Shown: positions 16,061-26,394, counted from the stretch's first letter. The stretch is DNA of 64,000 nucleotides from Pelagibius sp. Alg239-R121 (GCF_947331435.1 NZ_CAMZOF010000001.1:62001-126000); one strand, 5' to 3'. Numbers and translations are program-made. Notes: generated by a model not told the origin, from the sequence alone.

Positions 16061-17371
16061 ATGGAAACTGAGCTGATTATCGCGTTGTGGGCCATCGTTG
16101 CACTGCTGGTGATCTCGGCCTTCTTTTCAGGGTCCGAGACGTCCCTGACGGCTGCATCACGGCCGCGAATGCACACCCTGGAACAGGACGGCAATCACCG
16201 GGCAGCCGTGGTCAACCGACTGTGGGAACGCAAGGAACGCCTGATCGGCGCCATCCTGCTCGGCAACAACCTTGTAAACATCTCGGCCTCCGCCCTGACA
16301 ACAAGCTTGATGATCGGCTGGTTCGGTGAAGCCGGCGTCGCCTATGCAACCCTCGGCATGACGTTGCTGGTCCTGATCTTCGCAGAGGTTCTGCCCAAAA
16401 CCTACGCCCTGCATAATGCCGACAAATCGGCATTGGCTGTCGCGCCTCTACTGCGGCCGATCGTCTTGGTGCTGGGGCCGATCACCCTGACGATCCAATG
16501 GATCGTACGTTCGACCCTCAAACTCTTCGGCATCGACCTTTCCGCCAGCCTCGCGGAGGACGTGGCAGAAGAAGAATTGCGCGGCGCGATCGACCTGCAT
16601 TCGGGCATCGGCGAGGAAATCCGGCACGAGCGTCAGATGTTGAGATCCATCCTGGATCTGGGCGACGTCGAGGTCGAAGAGATCATGACCCATCGCAAGA
16701 ATGTGGTCGCAATCGACGTCGACCAGCCACCGGCCAAGATCGTCGACGACGTTCTTACCAGTCCTTACACCCGATTACCGCTATGGCAGGGCGACAGCGA
16801 TAATATCGTCGGCGTCCTCCATGCCAAGGCTCTTTTGCGCGCCGTCCAGGCCAACCCGTCCGATCTTGAAAGCCTCGATGTCGGCTCGATAGCTGCAAAG
16901 GCCTGGTTCATCCCGGAATCCACGGACCTGCTGTCTCAGTTACAAGCCTTCCGCAGCCGGCACGAACACTTCGCCATCGTGGTCGACGAGTACGGCGAAG
17001 TGCTCGGGATCGTGACCCTGGAGGACATACTGGAAGAGATCGTGGGAGATATCGCCGACGAGCACGACGTCGATATCGACGGCGTACAGCTCGAAAAGGA
17101 TGGCTCGCTGCTGGTCGACGGCGAAGTCACCATCCGGGATCTCAACCGCCAGTTCGAGTGGTACCTGCCTGACGAAGAGGCTTCGACCATCGCCGGCCTG
17201 GTCCTGCATGAAGCCCGGCGGATTCCCGACATCGGACAGGTCTTCGTTTTTCATGGCTGCCGCTTCGAGATCGTCGGGCGCATGCGCAATCAGATCACGT
17301 CGATAAAGATCGAGCGGCTACCCGATGGCGCAAGCACCGGAGCCGCAGAACCGACAGTTGCTGCGGGTTAA
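16061..17371 (+). CDS. HlyC/CorC-type membrane protein (CNNM + CBS + CorC domains)
   Basis: A 436-residue inner-membrane protein. Residues 1-~200 form the CNNM (DUF21) domain with three to four membrane segments (A-L-L-V-I-S-A-F-F-S-G-S-E-T-S-L-T is the family's first motif). A pair of CBS domains covers ~210-340 (E-I-M-T-H-R-K-N-V-V; V-D-E-Y-G-E-V-L-G-I-V-T-L-E-D). The C-terminal CorC/HlyC domain ends near residue 425. Relatives take part in magnesium or cobalt homeostasis. In alphaproteobacteria this gene often follows aroK-aroB, as here (35 bases). Transport activity for this copy is inferred. Confidence 0.9.
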   Translation: METELIIALWAIVALLVISAFFSGSETSLTAASRPRMHTLEQDGNHRAAVVNRLWERKERLIGAILLGNNLVNISASALTTSLMIGWFGEAGVAYATLGMTLLVLIFAEVLPKTYALHNADKSALAVAPLLRPIVLVLGPITLTIQWIVRSTLKLFGIDLSASLAEDVAEEELRGAIDLHSGIGEEIRHERQMLRSILDLGDVEVEEIMTHRKNVVAIDVDQPPAKIVDDVLTSPYTRLPLWQGDSDNIVGVLHAKALLRAVQANPSDLESLDVGSIAAKAWFIPESTDLLSQLQAFRSRHEHFAIVVDEYGEVLGIVTLEDILEEIVGDIADEHDVDIDGVQLEKDGSLLVDGEVTIRDLNRQFEWYLPDEEASTIAGLVLHEARRIPDIGQVFVFHGCRFEIVGRMRNQITSIKIERLPDGASTGAAEPTVAAG

Positions 17372-17405
17372 AAAGTTGCACACCAAAAAAGAGACTTTGC
17401 CATCC

Positions 17406-17421
17406 GGGTTTTTAACCCTTT
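17406..17421 (+). terminator. Small hairpin after the CorC-like gene
   Basis: GGGTT-TTT-AACCC followed by TTT, 35 bases after the stop. The stem is only five pairs, so termination is uncertain; it could mark the end of the aroK-aroB-corC transcript. Confidence 0.3.
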
Positions 17422-17515
17422 AAGAGAAATGTAAGTCTTCCGCCTATAGCCTGAACCCAGCAGGAGCGTTGTGCTCTTGGCTTAATCTTAAAATTGGTTT
17501 CGGGAACAGGTTTTC

Positions 17516-19918
17516 ATGTCGGGGAATACTTCGTCCGCCCATAAAGGATCTGAACAGATTGGATCTGGGCGCAGTTTGTTTTGGACCTTGCGCCGCATCC
17601 TCTTGGTCCTTGGTCTTGCCGCGTCGCTCGCGACCGCCGGTTCGCAGCTTTGGGTTTTCGAGAATTTCCAGAAGTTCGCGATCGGCAACGTCAACGCGTC
17701 CTCATCGGAGCTTCTGCAGTTCCTGATCAAAGATCGGGTGACAAAGCAGTACGACCAGATTATCGGCCCGCTGGTCAGTGGCTGGGTGCGCGAAAAGCTG
17801 CTCGCGAAGTCGATCAAGGATGGCGATGCCAAAGCTATTCAGGCCTCCGCCGACGCTTTTCACCGGAACAAAGAGGTCACGCAGAAGCAGATTATTCTGC
17901 GCAATGTCGTACTGTATGATCTCAACATGCAGGTTCTCACCCATTCTTCGAAAGGAAGCGGCGAGACCATCTCGTCCAACCCAACTGTTCTGGGTGAGCT
18001 TGCAAGCCGCGACAAGGCAGCGCAACGCCGCAGGTCCGATTACACTTGGCAAAGCGAAGCCGGCCGGCCACTGCACAGCATGATTCTGCCGGCCGGCGGT
18101 TTCAAAGCCGTGGGTTTCGTGGAACTGGTCACGGATCCCTTGAATTACATCACGGATCTGGGGCAGGTCGTCGACGCTGACATTGCCGTGACGGATCGTA
18201 ACGGCGAAATCATCGTCGATGCCGATGGCGCGCCGATCTTCGAAAGCCTCAGCGCCCGGACCACCGCAGCGCTTGCGAACGAAAATGGTGGAAACGAGGT
18301 CAACTCAGATGCTGCAACGCCGTCCAACGCCGAGGCATCCCACAGTCAGGAATCAGGAGCGTCAGCAACTGTCGATACGCCGGAGACGCCCGCAAACACA
18401 GGGGTAAACACAGCCGCAAACAGCGTGATCATTGATGTTGTCGTTCCGGGTAACCTCAATGACGCGTGGATCAACGCCAAGCTGACCCGTGACATCTCGT
18501 CCTTTTCAACCGGATTGTCCGATCTGAGAAACGTCGCCATCGAGTTGCTCGCAATGGTCTTCCTTACGGCCTGGCTGGCCGGCTGGCTGCTGCTGCGCTT
18601 CGCTGTCTTCAGCAAACTCAAGGCATTCTCGCAAGCCATGACCCATATCAGCAGCGGACGGAACGATATCGAGATCCCGCCGAGCGGAAAGGACGAATTC
18701 CAAAGCATGGGACAGGCTCTGGCGAAACTGCGTGAAAACGTCGGAAATGTCATGCGGCTGCAAAACATGGTCGAAACCAATCCGGTCAATACCTTGCTGA
18801 TTGACCTAAACGGTCACATCGTCTTTGCCAATCAGGCCGCGCGTACAGCGCTCGGCAAGGGCGGCAACGAGGCCTCCGATCTTATCGGACGCTCCTGCGA
18901 AAGTTTCGCATTGGGAGCTGAATTCAAAGCCGTTGCAATCGATCAGGACAAGCTGCCCCTGCAAAGAACTTTCGAAACCGACGGACTGGCCCTCGACGTG
19001 GCGGTTTCGGCGGTCCGGGAAGACGATGGCCGTTTTGTCAGCAGTATGATGACCTGGTCGGAAATCACCGAGCAGGAGGAAAACCGGCGCTTGTCCAGCG
19101 ACCTGATGACCGAGGTCGAACGGGTATCAGGAATCGTGGCCGAGCAGGCCAGGGTTCTGGAAGAGTTGTCGGCATCCCTGGCGGACCAATCGGATCAAAC
19201 CGTCAAGCACTCCAAGGACGCCGGCAGCATCGCCCAGTCTGCCTCGTCGCGCGCCCAAACCGCAGCTGGTGCAACAGAGCAGATGACTGCCAGTGTCACC
19301 GACATTTCGAGCCAGGCACAAGAAGCCCGGAGTACGGTCAATGATGCGCTGGCCGCACTCAATCGCGGGAACGATGCGATCGGCGACCTGAGAGAATCCA
19401 GCAACAATATCAACGAAGTCGTGGACCTGATTTCGAGGGTCACAGGACAGACCAAACTTCTGGCCCTGAACGCCACAATCGAAGCTGCCAGCGCAGGCGA
19501 GGCTGGTCGAGGCTTCGCAGTGGTCGCAAGCGAAGTAAAGGCTCTGGCAGGTCAAACGGAAGAGTCGACCGAACAGATTTCCACCATGGTTTCCAGTATC
19601 CAGACTCAGGTGAATTCAGCGTCGGTCTCGATGGAACACGTCCGCAAGGTCATGCAGCAAGTCGAAGAAATTCAAAACGGCATCGCACAGGCCATCACCG
19701 AACAAAGCCAGTCTGCCAACGATATCTCGGAAAATGTGGGAGATATTGCAAACGGTTCCGAGCGGATGTCGCAGATCATCGAACAGGTGCACTCTCAGGC
19801 GGATAATACAGGCGGCACCGCGCAGAACCTTCTGGACGCCTCGCGCGGTCTCGCCTCCGAAGCTCAATCTCTATCGAGCCGGATTTCCGAATTTCAGTCT
19901 CGGCTCGCCCAGATGTAA
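17516..19918 (+). CDS. Methyl-accepting chemotaxis protein with PAS domain
   Basis: An 800-residue chemoreceptor. TM1 is at ~27-47, a periplasmic sensor of about 290 residues follows, TM2 at ~338-360 ([17 protein letters not shown]), then HAMP to ~410, a PAS segment (~415-520, [17 protein letters not shown]) and the coiled signalling domain whose tip reads [19 protein letters not shown], the CheA/CheW contact. The periplasmic domain contains a Ser/Thr/Asn/Ala-rich low-complexity insertion at ~255-305. It stands alone, with 144 bases upstream and ~296 downstream, and no che genes nearby. The ligand is unknown. Confidence 0.92.
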   Translation: MSGNTSSAHKGSEQIGSGRSLFWTLRRILLVLGLAASLATAGSQLWVFENFQKFAIGNVNASSSELLQFLIKDRVTKQYDQIIGPLVSGWVREKLLAKSIKDGDAKAIQASADAFHRNKEVTQKQIILRNVVLYDLNMQVLTHSSKGSGETISSNPTVLGELASRDKAAQRRRSDYTWQSEAGRPLHSMILPAGGFKAVGFVELVTDPLNYITDLGQVVDADIAVTDRNGEIIVDADGAPIFESLSARTTAALANENGGNEVNSDAATPSNAEASHSQESGASATVDTPETPANTGVNTAANSVIIDVVVPGNLNDAWINAKLTRDISSFSTGLSDLRNVAIELLAMVFLTAWLAGWLLLRFAVFSKLKAFSQAMTHISSGRNDIEIPPSGKDEFQSMGQALAKLRENVGNVMRLQNMVETNPVNTLLIDLNGHIVFANQAARTALGKGGNEASDLIGRSCESFALGAEFKAVAIDQDKLPLQRTFETDGLALDVAVSAVREDDGRFVSSMMTWSEITEQEENRRLSSDLMTEVERVSGIVAEQARVLEELSASLADQSDQTVKHSKDAGSIAQSASSRAQTAAGATEQMTASVTDISSQAQEARSTVNDALAALNRGNDAIGDLRESSNNINEVVDLISRVTGQTKLLALNATIEAASAGEAGRGFAVVASEVKALAGQTEESTEQISTMVSSIQTQVNSASVSMEHVRKVMQQVEEIQNGIAQAITEQSQSANDISENVGDIANGSERMSQIIEQVHSQADNTGGTAQNLLDASRGLASEAQSLSSRISEFQSRLAQM

Positions 19919-20153
19919 CCTCAAGATGCCGTCAACAGATGGCCGTACGAATTGTTGGGACCCGGCATGTTGCCGTTCTGCCGCCGCCACACTATATTTC
20001 GCTGCTTGGGGCAGCCTGGATCGGATCAAATGCCATTAAGCTGCGCCATCATTTTCAATTAGATCAGGATATCCGCGATCGATTAAGTTCAATTGACCGC
20101 GCTTCGATCTAGCTGCTTTAGAGAGCAGACGTTCTCTAACACACTGAAAGAGG

Positions 20154-20168
20154 GGCTGATTCACGTTT
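20154..20168 (+). repeat. 15-base non-coding repeat, copy 1
   Basis: GGCTGATTCACGTTT upstream of the DUF2889 gene is identical to a segment at 26380-26394 in another intergenic region, in the same orientation. It may be a dispersed short repeat or a shared protein site. Confidence 0.4.
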
Positions 20169-20214
20169 CGCTCTGAGACGACGCAAAACAACCAGCCTCC
20201 AACGAAAGGGTTTC

Positions 20215-20790
20215 ATGGCGCTGTCACCAGCAGTCGAACGCGAACTCCAGCATACACGGCGCTTCGACTTTAAAGGATTTGCGCGGAAAGACGGTCTTTG
20301 GGACATCGAAGGCCATATGACCGACGTTAAACCTTACGGTTTTCCGAACGATTTTCGCGGCTATATAGAGGCCGAGGAACCGCTTCACGATATGTGGATC
20401 CGCCTGACAATTGACGAAGAGTTCCTGATCCACGGCATCGAGGCCGTCACCGACGCTGGTCCCTACGAGATCTGCCCGGTGATCACGCCCAACTTTCAAA
20501 AGGTCGTGGGCCTGAGGATCGGTCCGGGATGGCGTCAAAAGCTTCGGAGCAAAGTCGGCGGCGTCGAAGGCTGCACGCATCTGGTGGAAATGCTCAGCGC
20601 CATGGCGACGGTCGCATATCAAACGCTGTATCCGACTCTGGCAAAAAAGCGGAAGAAATCACCTGCACCACCGACGACCAAGCCGCCACTCCTCAACAGC
20701 TGTCATACCTTTAGCAGCGACGGCGAAGTGGCGCGGAAAAACTGGCCCGCATTCTACACCGGCGGTAAGGCAGAAGCCGCCAACGAATAA
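20215..20790 (+). CDS. DUF2889 domain-containing protein
   Basis: A 191-residue soluble protein matching the DUF2889 family: H-T-R-R-F-D-F-K-G-F near the start, G-L-W-D-I-E-G-H-M-T-D, H-D-M-W-I-R-L-T-I-D, E-A-V-T-D-A-G-P-Y-E-I-C-P, and G-C-T-H-L-V-E-M-L. The conserved His, Asp and Cys residues hint at an enzymatic or binding role, but no function is established to my knowledge. Length is usual for the family. It is a lone gene with an approximately 296-base upstream region and a convergent RHH gene downstream. Confidence 0.85.
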   Translation: MALSPAVERELQHTRRFDFKGFARKDGLWDIEGHMTDVKPYGFPNDFRGYIEAEEPLHDMWIRLTIDEEFLIHGIEAVTDAGPYEICPVITPNFQKVVGLRIGPGWRQKLRSKVGGVEGCTHLVEMLSAMATVAYQTLYPTLAKKRKKSPAPPTTKPPLLNSCHTFSSDGEVARKNWPAFYTGGKAEAANE

Positions 20791-20823
20791 AGCCCTACGA
20801 CGCCAGTTGCGAAAGCTGCCAAC

Positions 20824-20840
20824 CTAGTGTGGTGCACTAG
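20824..20840. terminator. Hairpin between convergent DUF2889 and RHH genes
   Basis: CTAGTG-TGGTG-CACTAG forms a perfect six-pair stem with a five-base loop and overlaps the RHH stop codon. No U-tract; a termination role is possible but unproven. Confidence 0.35.
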
Positions 20841-21238
20841 ACCGCACCGTCTGTAACGGCTTCATCCGCAGCCGAATCGTCTACCAAAGAACCGTGGCCG
20901 GCGATGGCGTGGCCTTCCTCGGTTGCAGCAGCCATAAAATACGCGAGGATGAAAACACGCACCGCAGCTGTGAGGCTCGATTCGTTCCGTCGCGCATCGA
21001 TCATTGTGCAGAGTTCATTGGCGTTCTTCGATTCACGCCGGCACACTTCGCTCAGGGCGTCCCACATCACTGGCTCCAGGCGCAGGCTCGTCCGGCGTCC
21101 GGCGACCAGAATATTTCGGCTCACCAGGCTGCTTTCGGACCGCACCTCCTGGCCCTGTCCATCTTGCCCTTCCGCACCCGACCGAATCAGTTCACTTCTC
21201 CTACCGACCAATAACACGACCCAACAGGCAGACTTCAT
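20837..21238 (-). CDS. Ribbon-helix-helix domain protein
   Basis: A 133-residue protein whose central part is an RHH_4-type domain: R-N-I-L-V-A-G-R-R-T-S-L-R-L-E-P supplies the DNA-contacting beta strand, followed by two helices (W-D-A-L-S-E-V-C-R-R-E; L-T-A-A-V-R-V-F-I-L-A). Such proteins bind DNA as dimers. The first ~33 residues do not match the family, so translation may start further in, for example at a GTG near S-E-S-S-L-V. The C-terminal tail is acidic. The AT-rich upstream region with repeated GGTG elements could be an autoregulatory site. Targets unknown. Confidence 0.75.
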   Translation of the reverse strand: MKSACWVVLLVGRRSELIRSGAEGQDGQGQEVRSESSLVSRNILVAGRRTSLRLEPVMWDALSEVCRRESKNANELCTMIDARRNESSLTAAVRVFILAYFMAAATEEGHAIAGHGSLVDDSAADEAVTDGAV

Positions 21239-21248
21239 TTGCCTCTAT

Positions 21249-21350
21249 AGGTGTATTTTTTTTATGACACACTATTATAGATAGATCTTTTTTCGTCAAT
21301 GCCCACATTAGGTGTGTTTGGAAAAGTATAATACACTTAATTGGTGCATT
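21249..21350. promoter_or_regulatory. AT-rich region with three GGTG-type direct repeats
   Basis: AGGTGTATT (21249), AGGTGTGTT (21310) and TGGTGCATT (21342) lie in the AT-rich gap just upstream of the RHH gene, with runs of T and a GTATAATACAC segment. Direct repeats of this size suit ribbon-helix-helix dimers, so this is a candidate autoregulatory operator. Confidence 0.4.
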
Positions 21351-21354
21351 TAAA

Positions 21355-21633
21355 TTATCGCCTCGTGTCTTCCAATGGTGCAAGCGTTTTTAACTGGAGC
21401 GCGTGAACAGTGTCGGAAAGTTCATCCGCCAAGAGATTATAGACCATACGTTGCCGATCAACTCGAGATTTACCATCGAAGAGTTCGGAGACGACCTCTA
21501 CCCTGAAGTGCGTTCCGCCGCCCTCGCGCCAACCCGAGTGCCCCTCATGTTTGTGCGAATCGTCAACGACCGTCAGCCGCAGAGGCGACAAAGCGGCGGT
21601 CAGTTTTTCCTCGATACGTTCGGCTGTCTTCAT
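21355..21633 (-). CDS. BolA family protein
   Basis: A 92-residue BolA-like protein: I-E-E-K-L-T-A-A-L at the start, D-D-S-H-K-H-E-G-H (the conserved histidine that can co-ligate a [2Fe-2S] cluster with a monothiol glutaredoxin), T-H-F-R-V-E-V-V-S, and the signature R-V-D-R-Q-R-M-V-Y-N-L-L. BolA proteins take part in iron-sulfur trafficking and stress-linked gene control. It is divergent from a J-domain gene followed by cobS-cobT, an arrangement widely seen in alphaproteobacteria. Confidence 0.92.
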   Translation of the reverse strand: MKTAERIEEKLTAALSPLRLTVVDDSHKHEGHSGWREGGGTHFRVEVVSELFDGKSRVDRQRMVYNLLADELSDTVHALQLKTLAPLEDTRR

Positions 21634-21906
21634 GGTTCGATCGTCCTGTGCATTGAAAATATTGGTCTCTCGTTTGACGTTCCGTCGTCAACTCACCCCT
21701 TAAGGATTGTTTCGGACTGTCGGGTATCCCGCCATGGCAAGGGAGCGGCAGCGACGGACTTTTTGCCTAGGTTTTACGCAAACTGCACCTGCCAAGATCC
21801 AAGTCAATAGGCGTAAGGCTTCGCGATCCATCCGGTCTTAACGGTAACCTGCGAAATTCACGCTACAATCCTTGCCTCACCCGAACACCGCATCCATAAT
21901 TTGGTT

Positions 21907-22476
21907 ATGTCACGCTCGGCACAAAGATATTCGGGATATTCCGACTCGCGCGCAACTGCCGCCGAATACGCTTGTCAGTTTCCTGGCTGCGGTCTCGACG
22001 GCGTTTACCGCGCCCCGAAGTCGCGCCTTCAGCTCAACCGCTATCTCTGGTTCTGCCTGGAGCACATTCGGCTGTACAACCAGTCTTGGGACTTCTTCAA
22101 AGGCATGAGCGAGCAGCAGATCGAGCGGGAACGCCGCAAAGACGCCGTCTGGCAGCGGGAGACCTGGCCCTTGGGACAGGATAAGCCGCAGGCGAGGCGA
22201 TGGCGAAGCGATAATCTGCACGACGATTTCGGAGTTTTCGGAGACCAGGCGAAATCAGAAACTCCCAAGCCGCCGGAGAGCGAAGAATCCGAAGCGCTCT
22301 CGGTCCTTGGACTGAAACATCCCGTGACCTTTCAGGAAATCCGCACAAAGTATCGAGGACTGGCCAAACAGCTCCATCCCGATGCAAATGGTGGTGATCC
22401 GGAAGCGGAAAATCGTCTCAAGGATGTCACCCGGGCCTACGCGTCGCTCAAGATATCTTTCCGACAAAGCCCGTAA
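21907..22476 (+). CDS. J-domain (DnaJ-like) protein
   Basis: A 189-residue cytoplasmic protein. The C-terminal ~60 residues are a J-domain: S-V-L-G-L, I-R-T-K-Y-R-G-L-A-K-Q-L and the essential H-P-D tripeptide (Q-L-H-P-D-A-N-G-G-D), which stimulates DnaK ATPase. The N-terminal part has C-Q-F-P-G-C and F-C-L-E-H-I-R-L-Y-N, a conserved Cys/His pattern that may bind metal. It is divergent from bolA and 51 bases ahead of cobS; this order is characteristic of alphaproteobacteria. A client protein is unknown. Confidence 0.9.
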   Translation: MSRSAQRYSGYSDSRATAAEYACQFPGCGLDGVYRAPKSRLQLNRYLWFCLEHIRLYNQSWDFFKGMSEQQIERERRKDAVWQRETWPLGQDKPQARRWRSDNLHDDFGVFGDQAKSETPKPPESEESEALSVLGLKHPVTFQEIRTKYRGLAKQLHPDANGGDPEAENRLKDVTRAYASLKISFRQSP

Positions 22477-22527
22477 CACCCACGGCTTCCACTCTTTTCG
22501 AACACCTTCATCAACGGACCGTAACTT

Positions 22528-23523
22528 ATGTCTTCAGCACCTGCCCTCGGCGGCTCAGAAATGCCCAATGCGGGACCGGATATCACGGTATCGGCACGCC
22601 AGACCTTCGGGATCGACAGCGACATGCAGATCCCGGCTTTCAGCCAGCCGAACACCTATGTCCCCGATTTGGACGAAGCCTATCGCTTCGACCTCGACAC
22701 CACGCTCGCTATTCTCGCCGGCTTTGCCCATAACCGCAGAGTCATGGTCCAAGGCTATCATGGGACCGGAAAATCGACCCATATCGAGCAGGTTGCGGCA
22801 CGATTGAACTGGCCCTGCATCCGGATCAACCTGGACAGCCATATCAGTCGTATCGATCTGATCGGTAAGGACGCCATCGTCCTGAAGGACGGCAAACAGG
22901 TCACCGAGTTCCGGGAAGGTCTTTTACCCTGGGCCTTGCAACGCCCCACCGCATTGGTGTTCGACGAATACGATGCCGGCCGGCCCGATGTCATGTTCGT
23001 GATACAGCGTGTGCTGGAAGTCGAAGGCCGCCTGACGTTGCTCGATCAGAACCAGGTAATCAAGCCGCACGCGGCTTTCCGCCTGTTCTCGACCGCCAAC
23101 ACGGTCGGACTGGGTGATACCACGGGTCTCTATCATGGCACCCAGCAGATCAACCAGGGCCAGATGGACCGCTGGAATATCGTCACGACCTTGAACTACC
23201 TGGCTCACGACGAAGAAGAGAACATCGTTCTGGCCAAGTGTCCGGACTACGACGACAAGGAAGGCCGCGAGGCCATCGCGGCCATGGTCGCCCTGGCCGA
23301 CCTCACACGCAGCGGCTTCGTCAACGGCGATATCTCGACTGTTATGAGCCCGCGGACGGTGATCACCTGGGCGCAGAACGCAAAGATCTTCGGTAACGTC
23401 GGTTTCGCCTTCCGCCTCACTTTCCTGAACAAGTGCGATGAGATCGAACGCGGGATCGTGGCGGAATACTATCAGCGTTGCTTCGGCACCGAACTCCAGG
23501 AAGGCAGTGCGTCGCTCGTATAG
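22528..23523 (+). CDS. cobS: Cobaltochelatase AAA+ subunit CobS
   Basis: A 331-residue MoxR-type AAA+ ATPase. Walker A is G-Y-H-G-T-G-K-S-T, Walker B L-V-F-D-E-Y-D, and the sensor region reads F-S-T-A-N-T-V-G. CobS works with CobT and the large subunit CobN to insert cobalt into hydrogenobyrinate a,c-diamide in aerobic B12 synthesis. The N-terminal [10 protein letters not shown] segment is typical. cobT follows after 87 bases. CobN is not in this window. The product B12 is the cofactor of the mutase at 34001-36154. Confidence 0.95.
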   Translation: MSSAPALGGSEMPNAGPDITVSARQTFGIDSDMQIPAFSQPNTYVPDLDEAYRFDLDTTLAILAGFAHNRRVMVQGYHGTGKSTHIEQVAARLNWPCIRINLDSHISRIDLIGKDAIVLKDGKQVTEFREGLLPWALQRPTALVFDEYDAGRPDVMFVIQRVLEVEGRLTLLDQNQVIKPHAAFRLFSTANTVGLGDTTGLYHGTQQINQGQMDRWNIVTTLNYLAHDEEENIVLAKCPDYDDKEGREAIAAMVALADLTRSGFVNGDISTVMSPRTVITWAQNAKIFGNVGFAFRLTFLNKCDEIERGIVAEYYQRCFGTELQEGSASLV

Positions 23524-23610
23524 AGCGGCGGCGGCATTAGCATTCTGCCGGCATTTGAGAATACCTGAAGCCTCAAGAGCCGGCGGGATGTAGAGCGCGA
23601 AGCGAAGAAC

Positions 23611-25494
23611 ATGGACCAAAGCGAAAGCCCGATCGAGAGATTCAAGCGCGTGACAGCGGCGACGCTGCGCGCCATCTCGGAACGTGAAGAAATCACAGCG
23701 ACCTTTACCCCGAGCGGCCAAGGCCTCTCGGGCACAGAGGTTCGTCTGCCGATGCCGGCACGCGACCTGCCGGCTTCCGATGTCGCCCAGGTCCGGGGGC
23801 AAGCCGATTCCGTGGCCTTGCGCCTAAAATACCACAACGAGGCGATTCACCGGGGCCAGCGGCCTCAATCGGAATCGGCACGCGAAGTCTTCGATGCGGT
23901 CGAACAGGCCCGTTGTGAAGCCCTGGGCATGCGACGCATGACGGGAGTCGCGGCCAACCTGGAAGCAACTCTGGCCGAACAGTGCCATGCCAAAGGCTTG
24001 ACCCGCGTCGCCAGCCACGAAGACGTGCCGCTGTCGGAAGCCCTCCGGGTTCTCGCTCGTGAAGCGATCAGCGGGATGCCGCCGCCGCCGGCTGCGCGCA
24101 AACTGCTCGATCTCTGGCGGCCGCATCTGGACGCCAACGTGCTTCGGGATCTCGCCGACATGGGTTCGGCCGCGGAAGATCAAGAAACCTTTGCGCGGGT
24201 GGTCAAGCAGATGCTGCGGCATCTCGATCTTGATGCAACGAGCGACGACGACTTCGGCGATGAAGACGACCAGAATGAAGATGGCGACGGGGCCGAGGAC
24301 GCGCCCTCTGATTCGCGCGGTGAAGGCGAACAGCAGGAATCTGCGGAAGATCAGCAAAGCCTGGAAAGCCAGCAAGGCGAAGCGATCGAGGATGATTCCG
24401 GTGAAGGTCAGGAAGCCGACGCCGATGGCGAGATGATGGCCGATGCGGGCGACGAACAGCCCGGCCAACCGACCGAAACACCCCAGCATCAGGACCGCCG
24501 CAACTCGCTGGATCAAGCAGCTTACCACCCCTACACATCGATTTTCGACGAGACAATCGATGCGGCCGAACTCTGCGATCCGGATGAATTGAACCGATTA
24601 CGCCAGATGCTGGATCAACAGTTGGCTCATCTGCAGGGCGTGATCGCCAAGCTTGCCAACCGATTGCAACGCCGTTTGCTGGCGCAGCAAACCCGCAACT
24701 GGGACTTCAATCTCGAGGAAGGCATTCTCGACACCGCGCGGCTGACCCGTGTCGTTGTCAGCCCCACGCATTCGCTCAGCTACAAGCAAGAGCAAGACAT
24801 GGAGTTCCGCGACACGGTCGTGAGCCTGCTGATCGACAACTCCGGCTCTATGCGCGGCCGACCGATTACGGTTGCCGCCATGAGTGCGGATATCCTGGCG
24901 CGCACCTTGGAGCGCTGTGGCGTCAAGGTTGAAATCCTGGGCTTCACGACCCGAATGTGGAAAGGCGGCCAGTCACGCGAGCGCTGGATCAGCGACGGGA
25001 AGCCGCCGAACCCGGGACGCCTCAACGACGTCCGCCATATTATCTACAAATCGGCGGACGCGCCCTGGCGCAGAGCCCGTAAGAATCTCGGACTGATGCT
25101 GCGCGAAGGCATCCTGAAGGAAAATATCGACGGCGAAGCCCTTCTATGGGCGCATAACCGGATCGTCACCCGATCGGAGCAACGGCGCGTCCTGATGGTG
25201 ATTTCGGATGGTGCACCGGTGGACGATTCGACCCTGTCGGTCAACCCGGGCAATTATCTGGAGCGGCACCTGCGCGAAGTCATCACCTACATCGAGAACC
25301 GCTCACCGGTTGAGCTGCTGGCCATCGGCATCGGTCACGACGTGACACGCTATTACAAGCGCGCCGTCACGATCGTCGACGCCGAACAGCTGGGTGGCAC
25401 GGTGATGGAGAAGCTGGCGGAGTTGTTCGATGAGGGCGGTCCGAATGCCGCGACGCACCATCACCGCCGCCGGCGGAGTGCCGGCGGCAGCTAA
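23611..25494 (+). CDS. cobT: Cobaltochelatase subunit CobT (VWA protein)
   Basis: A 627-residue partner of CobS. The N-terminal ~200 residues form the conserved helical part; residues ~210-300 are a strongly acidic, Gln-rich linker (E-D-D-Q-N-E-D-G-D, many Glu/Asp); the C-terminal von Willebrand A domain carries the MIDAS motif D-N-S-G-S-M-R-G and later S-D-G-A-P-V-D-D. The acidic linker is normal for CobT. The protein forms a hexameric ring complex with CobS. It ends convergently with the dienelactone hydrolase gene. The His-rich C-terminus (H-H-H-R-R-R-R) is notable but seen in relatives. Confidence 0.95.
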   Translation: MDQSESPIERFKRVTAATLRAISEREEITATFTPSGQGLSGTEVRLPMPARDLPASDVAQVRGQADSVALRLKYHNEAIHRGQRPQSESAREVFDAVEQARCEALGMRRMTGVAANLEATLAEQCHAKGLTRVASHEDVPLSEALRVLAREAISGMPPPPAARKLLDLWRPHLDANVLRDLADMGSAAEDQETFARVVKQMLRHLDLDATSDDDFGDEDDQNEDGDGAEDAPSDSRGEGEQQESAEDQQSLESQQGEAIEDDSGEGQEADADGEMMADAGDEQPGQPTETPQHQDRRNSLDQAAYHPYTSIFDETIDAAELCDPDELNRLRQMLDQQLAHLQGVIAKLANRLQRRLLAQQTRNWDFNLEEGILDTARLTRVVVSPTHSLSYKQEQDMEFRDTVVSLLIDNSGSMRGRPITVAAMSADILARTLERCGVKVEILGFTTRMWKGGQSRERWISDGKPPNPGRLNDVRHIIYKSADAPWRRARKNLGLMLREGILKENIDGEALLWAHNRIVTRSEQRRVLMVISDGAPVDDSTLSVNPGNYLERHLREVITYIENRSPVELLAIGIGHDVTRYYKRAVTIVDAEQLGGTVMEKLAELFDEGGPNAATHHHRRRRSAGGS

Positions 25495-25530
25495 TGCTTC
25501 TGAAAGCTAAGACGACATCTCCAAGACCCC

Positions 25531-26298
25531 CTAGCCCAGGTGTTCCTTGAAGAACGCCAGGGTGCGCTCCCAGGCCAGCTTGGCGTCGGCTTCGTCGTAG
25601 CGGGCCGAAGTCGGGTTGGCGAAAGCGTGGTCTGCTTCGTACCAATAGGATTGGTTCGACTTCTCAGCCTTGGCCATCTCGCCCTCGAAAGCCCCGACCA
25701 TCTCTTGATTGATCCACTTGTCCGCCGTGGCATAGTGGCCGAGCACGGGTGAGGTCAATGCCTTGAGATCTTCGGCTGAGCGGGCCACCCGGCCATAGTA
25801 GACCACAGTCGCTTCGACAGGTGCCGCAATGGAAGCATTCAGCGACCAGCCGCCGCCAAAACACCAGCCCACCGTCCCGATTTTGCCGCCAACCGCGTCA
25901 TGGTCGCGCAGCCAGGCGACCCAGGACTGCAACGTGTTTGTCGCCTGATCGGGATCCACCGCCTGCATGTAGGCGCGGGCGTCTTCTGGCTGGTTCGCGA
26001 CCTTTTCGTCATAGAGGTCGACAGCGAGGGCGATATAGCCTTCCTTGGCCAGTTCGGCGGCAACGACCTTGATCTGGTCGTTCAAGCCCCACCACTCGTG
26101 TACCAGCAGCACGGCAGGCGCAGGCAGCGCGGCGGGCATGGCCAGGGCCGCCTTTACGTCACGTCCGTCCTGGGTGGTGATCGAGACCGTCTCGAGATCC
26201 TCCGCCGCAGCCTTTGCCAATCGTGGATCAGCCAAAACAGCTGCGAAAGAAGTGGCGGCAATGCCACTGAGAACCTGTCTGCGTGCTACTGTCTGCAT
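25531..26298 (-). CDS. Dienelactone hydrolase family protein with Tat-like signal
   Basis: A 255-residue alpha/beta hydrolase. The N-terminus contains R-R-Q-V-L-S-G followed by a hydrophobic stretch and L-A-K-A-A-A, consistent with a Tat signal peptide. The catalytic cysteine is in G-W-C-F-G-G-G, the histidine in A-D-H-A-F-A-N-P; L-V-H-E-W-W-G-L-N is the oxyanion-side motif. The family hydrolyses cyclic lactones and related esters, but export argues against the classical chlorocatechol role. GGAGG lies five bases before the ATG. Substrate unknown; divergent from the phytase-like gene. Confidence 0.88.
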   Translation of the reverse strand: MQTVARRQVLSGIAATSFAAVLADPRLAKAAAEDLETVSITTQDGRDVKAALAMPAALPAPAVLLVHEWWGLNDQIKVVAAELAKEGYIALAVDLYDEKVANQPEDARAYMQAVDPDQATNTLQSWVAWLRDHDAVGGKIGTVGWCFGGGWSLNASIAAPVEATVVYYGRVARSAEDLKALTSPVLGHYATADKWINQEMVGAFEGEMAKAEKSNQSYWYEADHAFANPTSARYDEADAKLAWERTLAFFKEHLG

Positions 26299-26379
26299 GG
26301 AAACCTCCCTGTTGACCGTCTGTGCGGCCGGTGGTGATTTTGAGAACGGCTCATCGGTGATAAAACCGGATGAGACAGA

Positions 26380-26394
26380 GGCTGATTCACGTTT
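26380..26394 (+). repeat. 15-base non-coding repeat, copy 2
   Basis: GGCTGATTCACGTTT between the divergent hydrolase and phytase-like genes, identical to 20154-20168 and also preceded by AGAG-like sequence. Confidence 0.4.
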
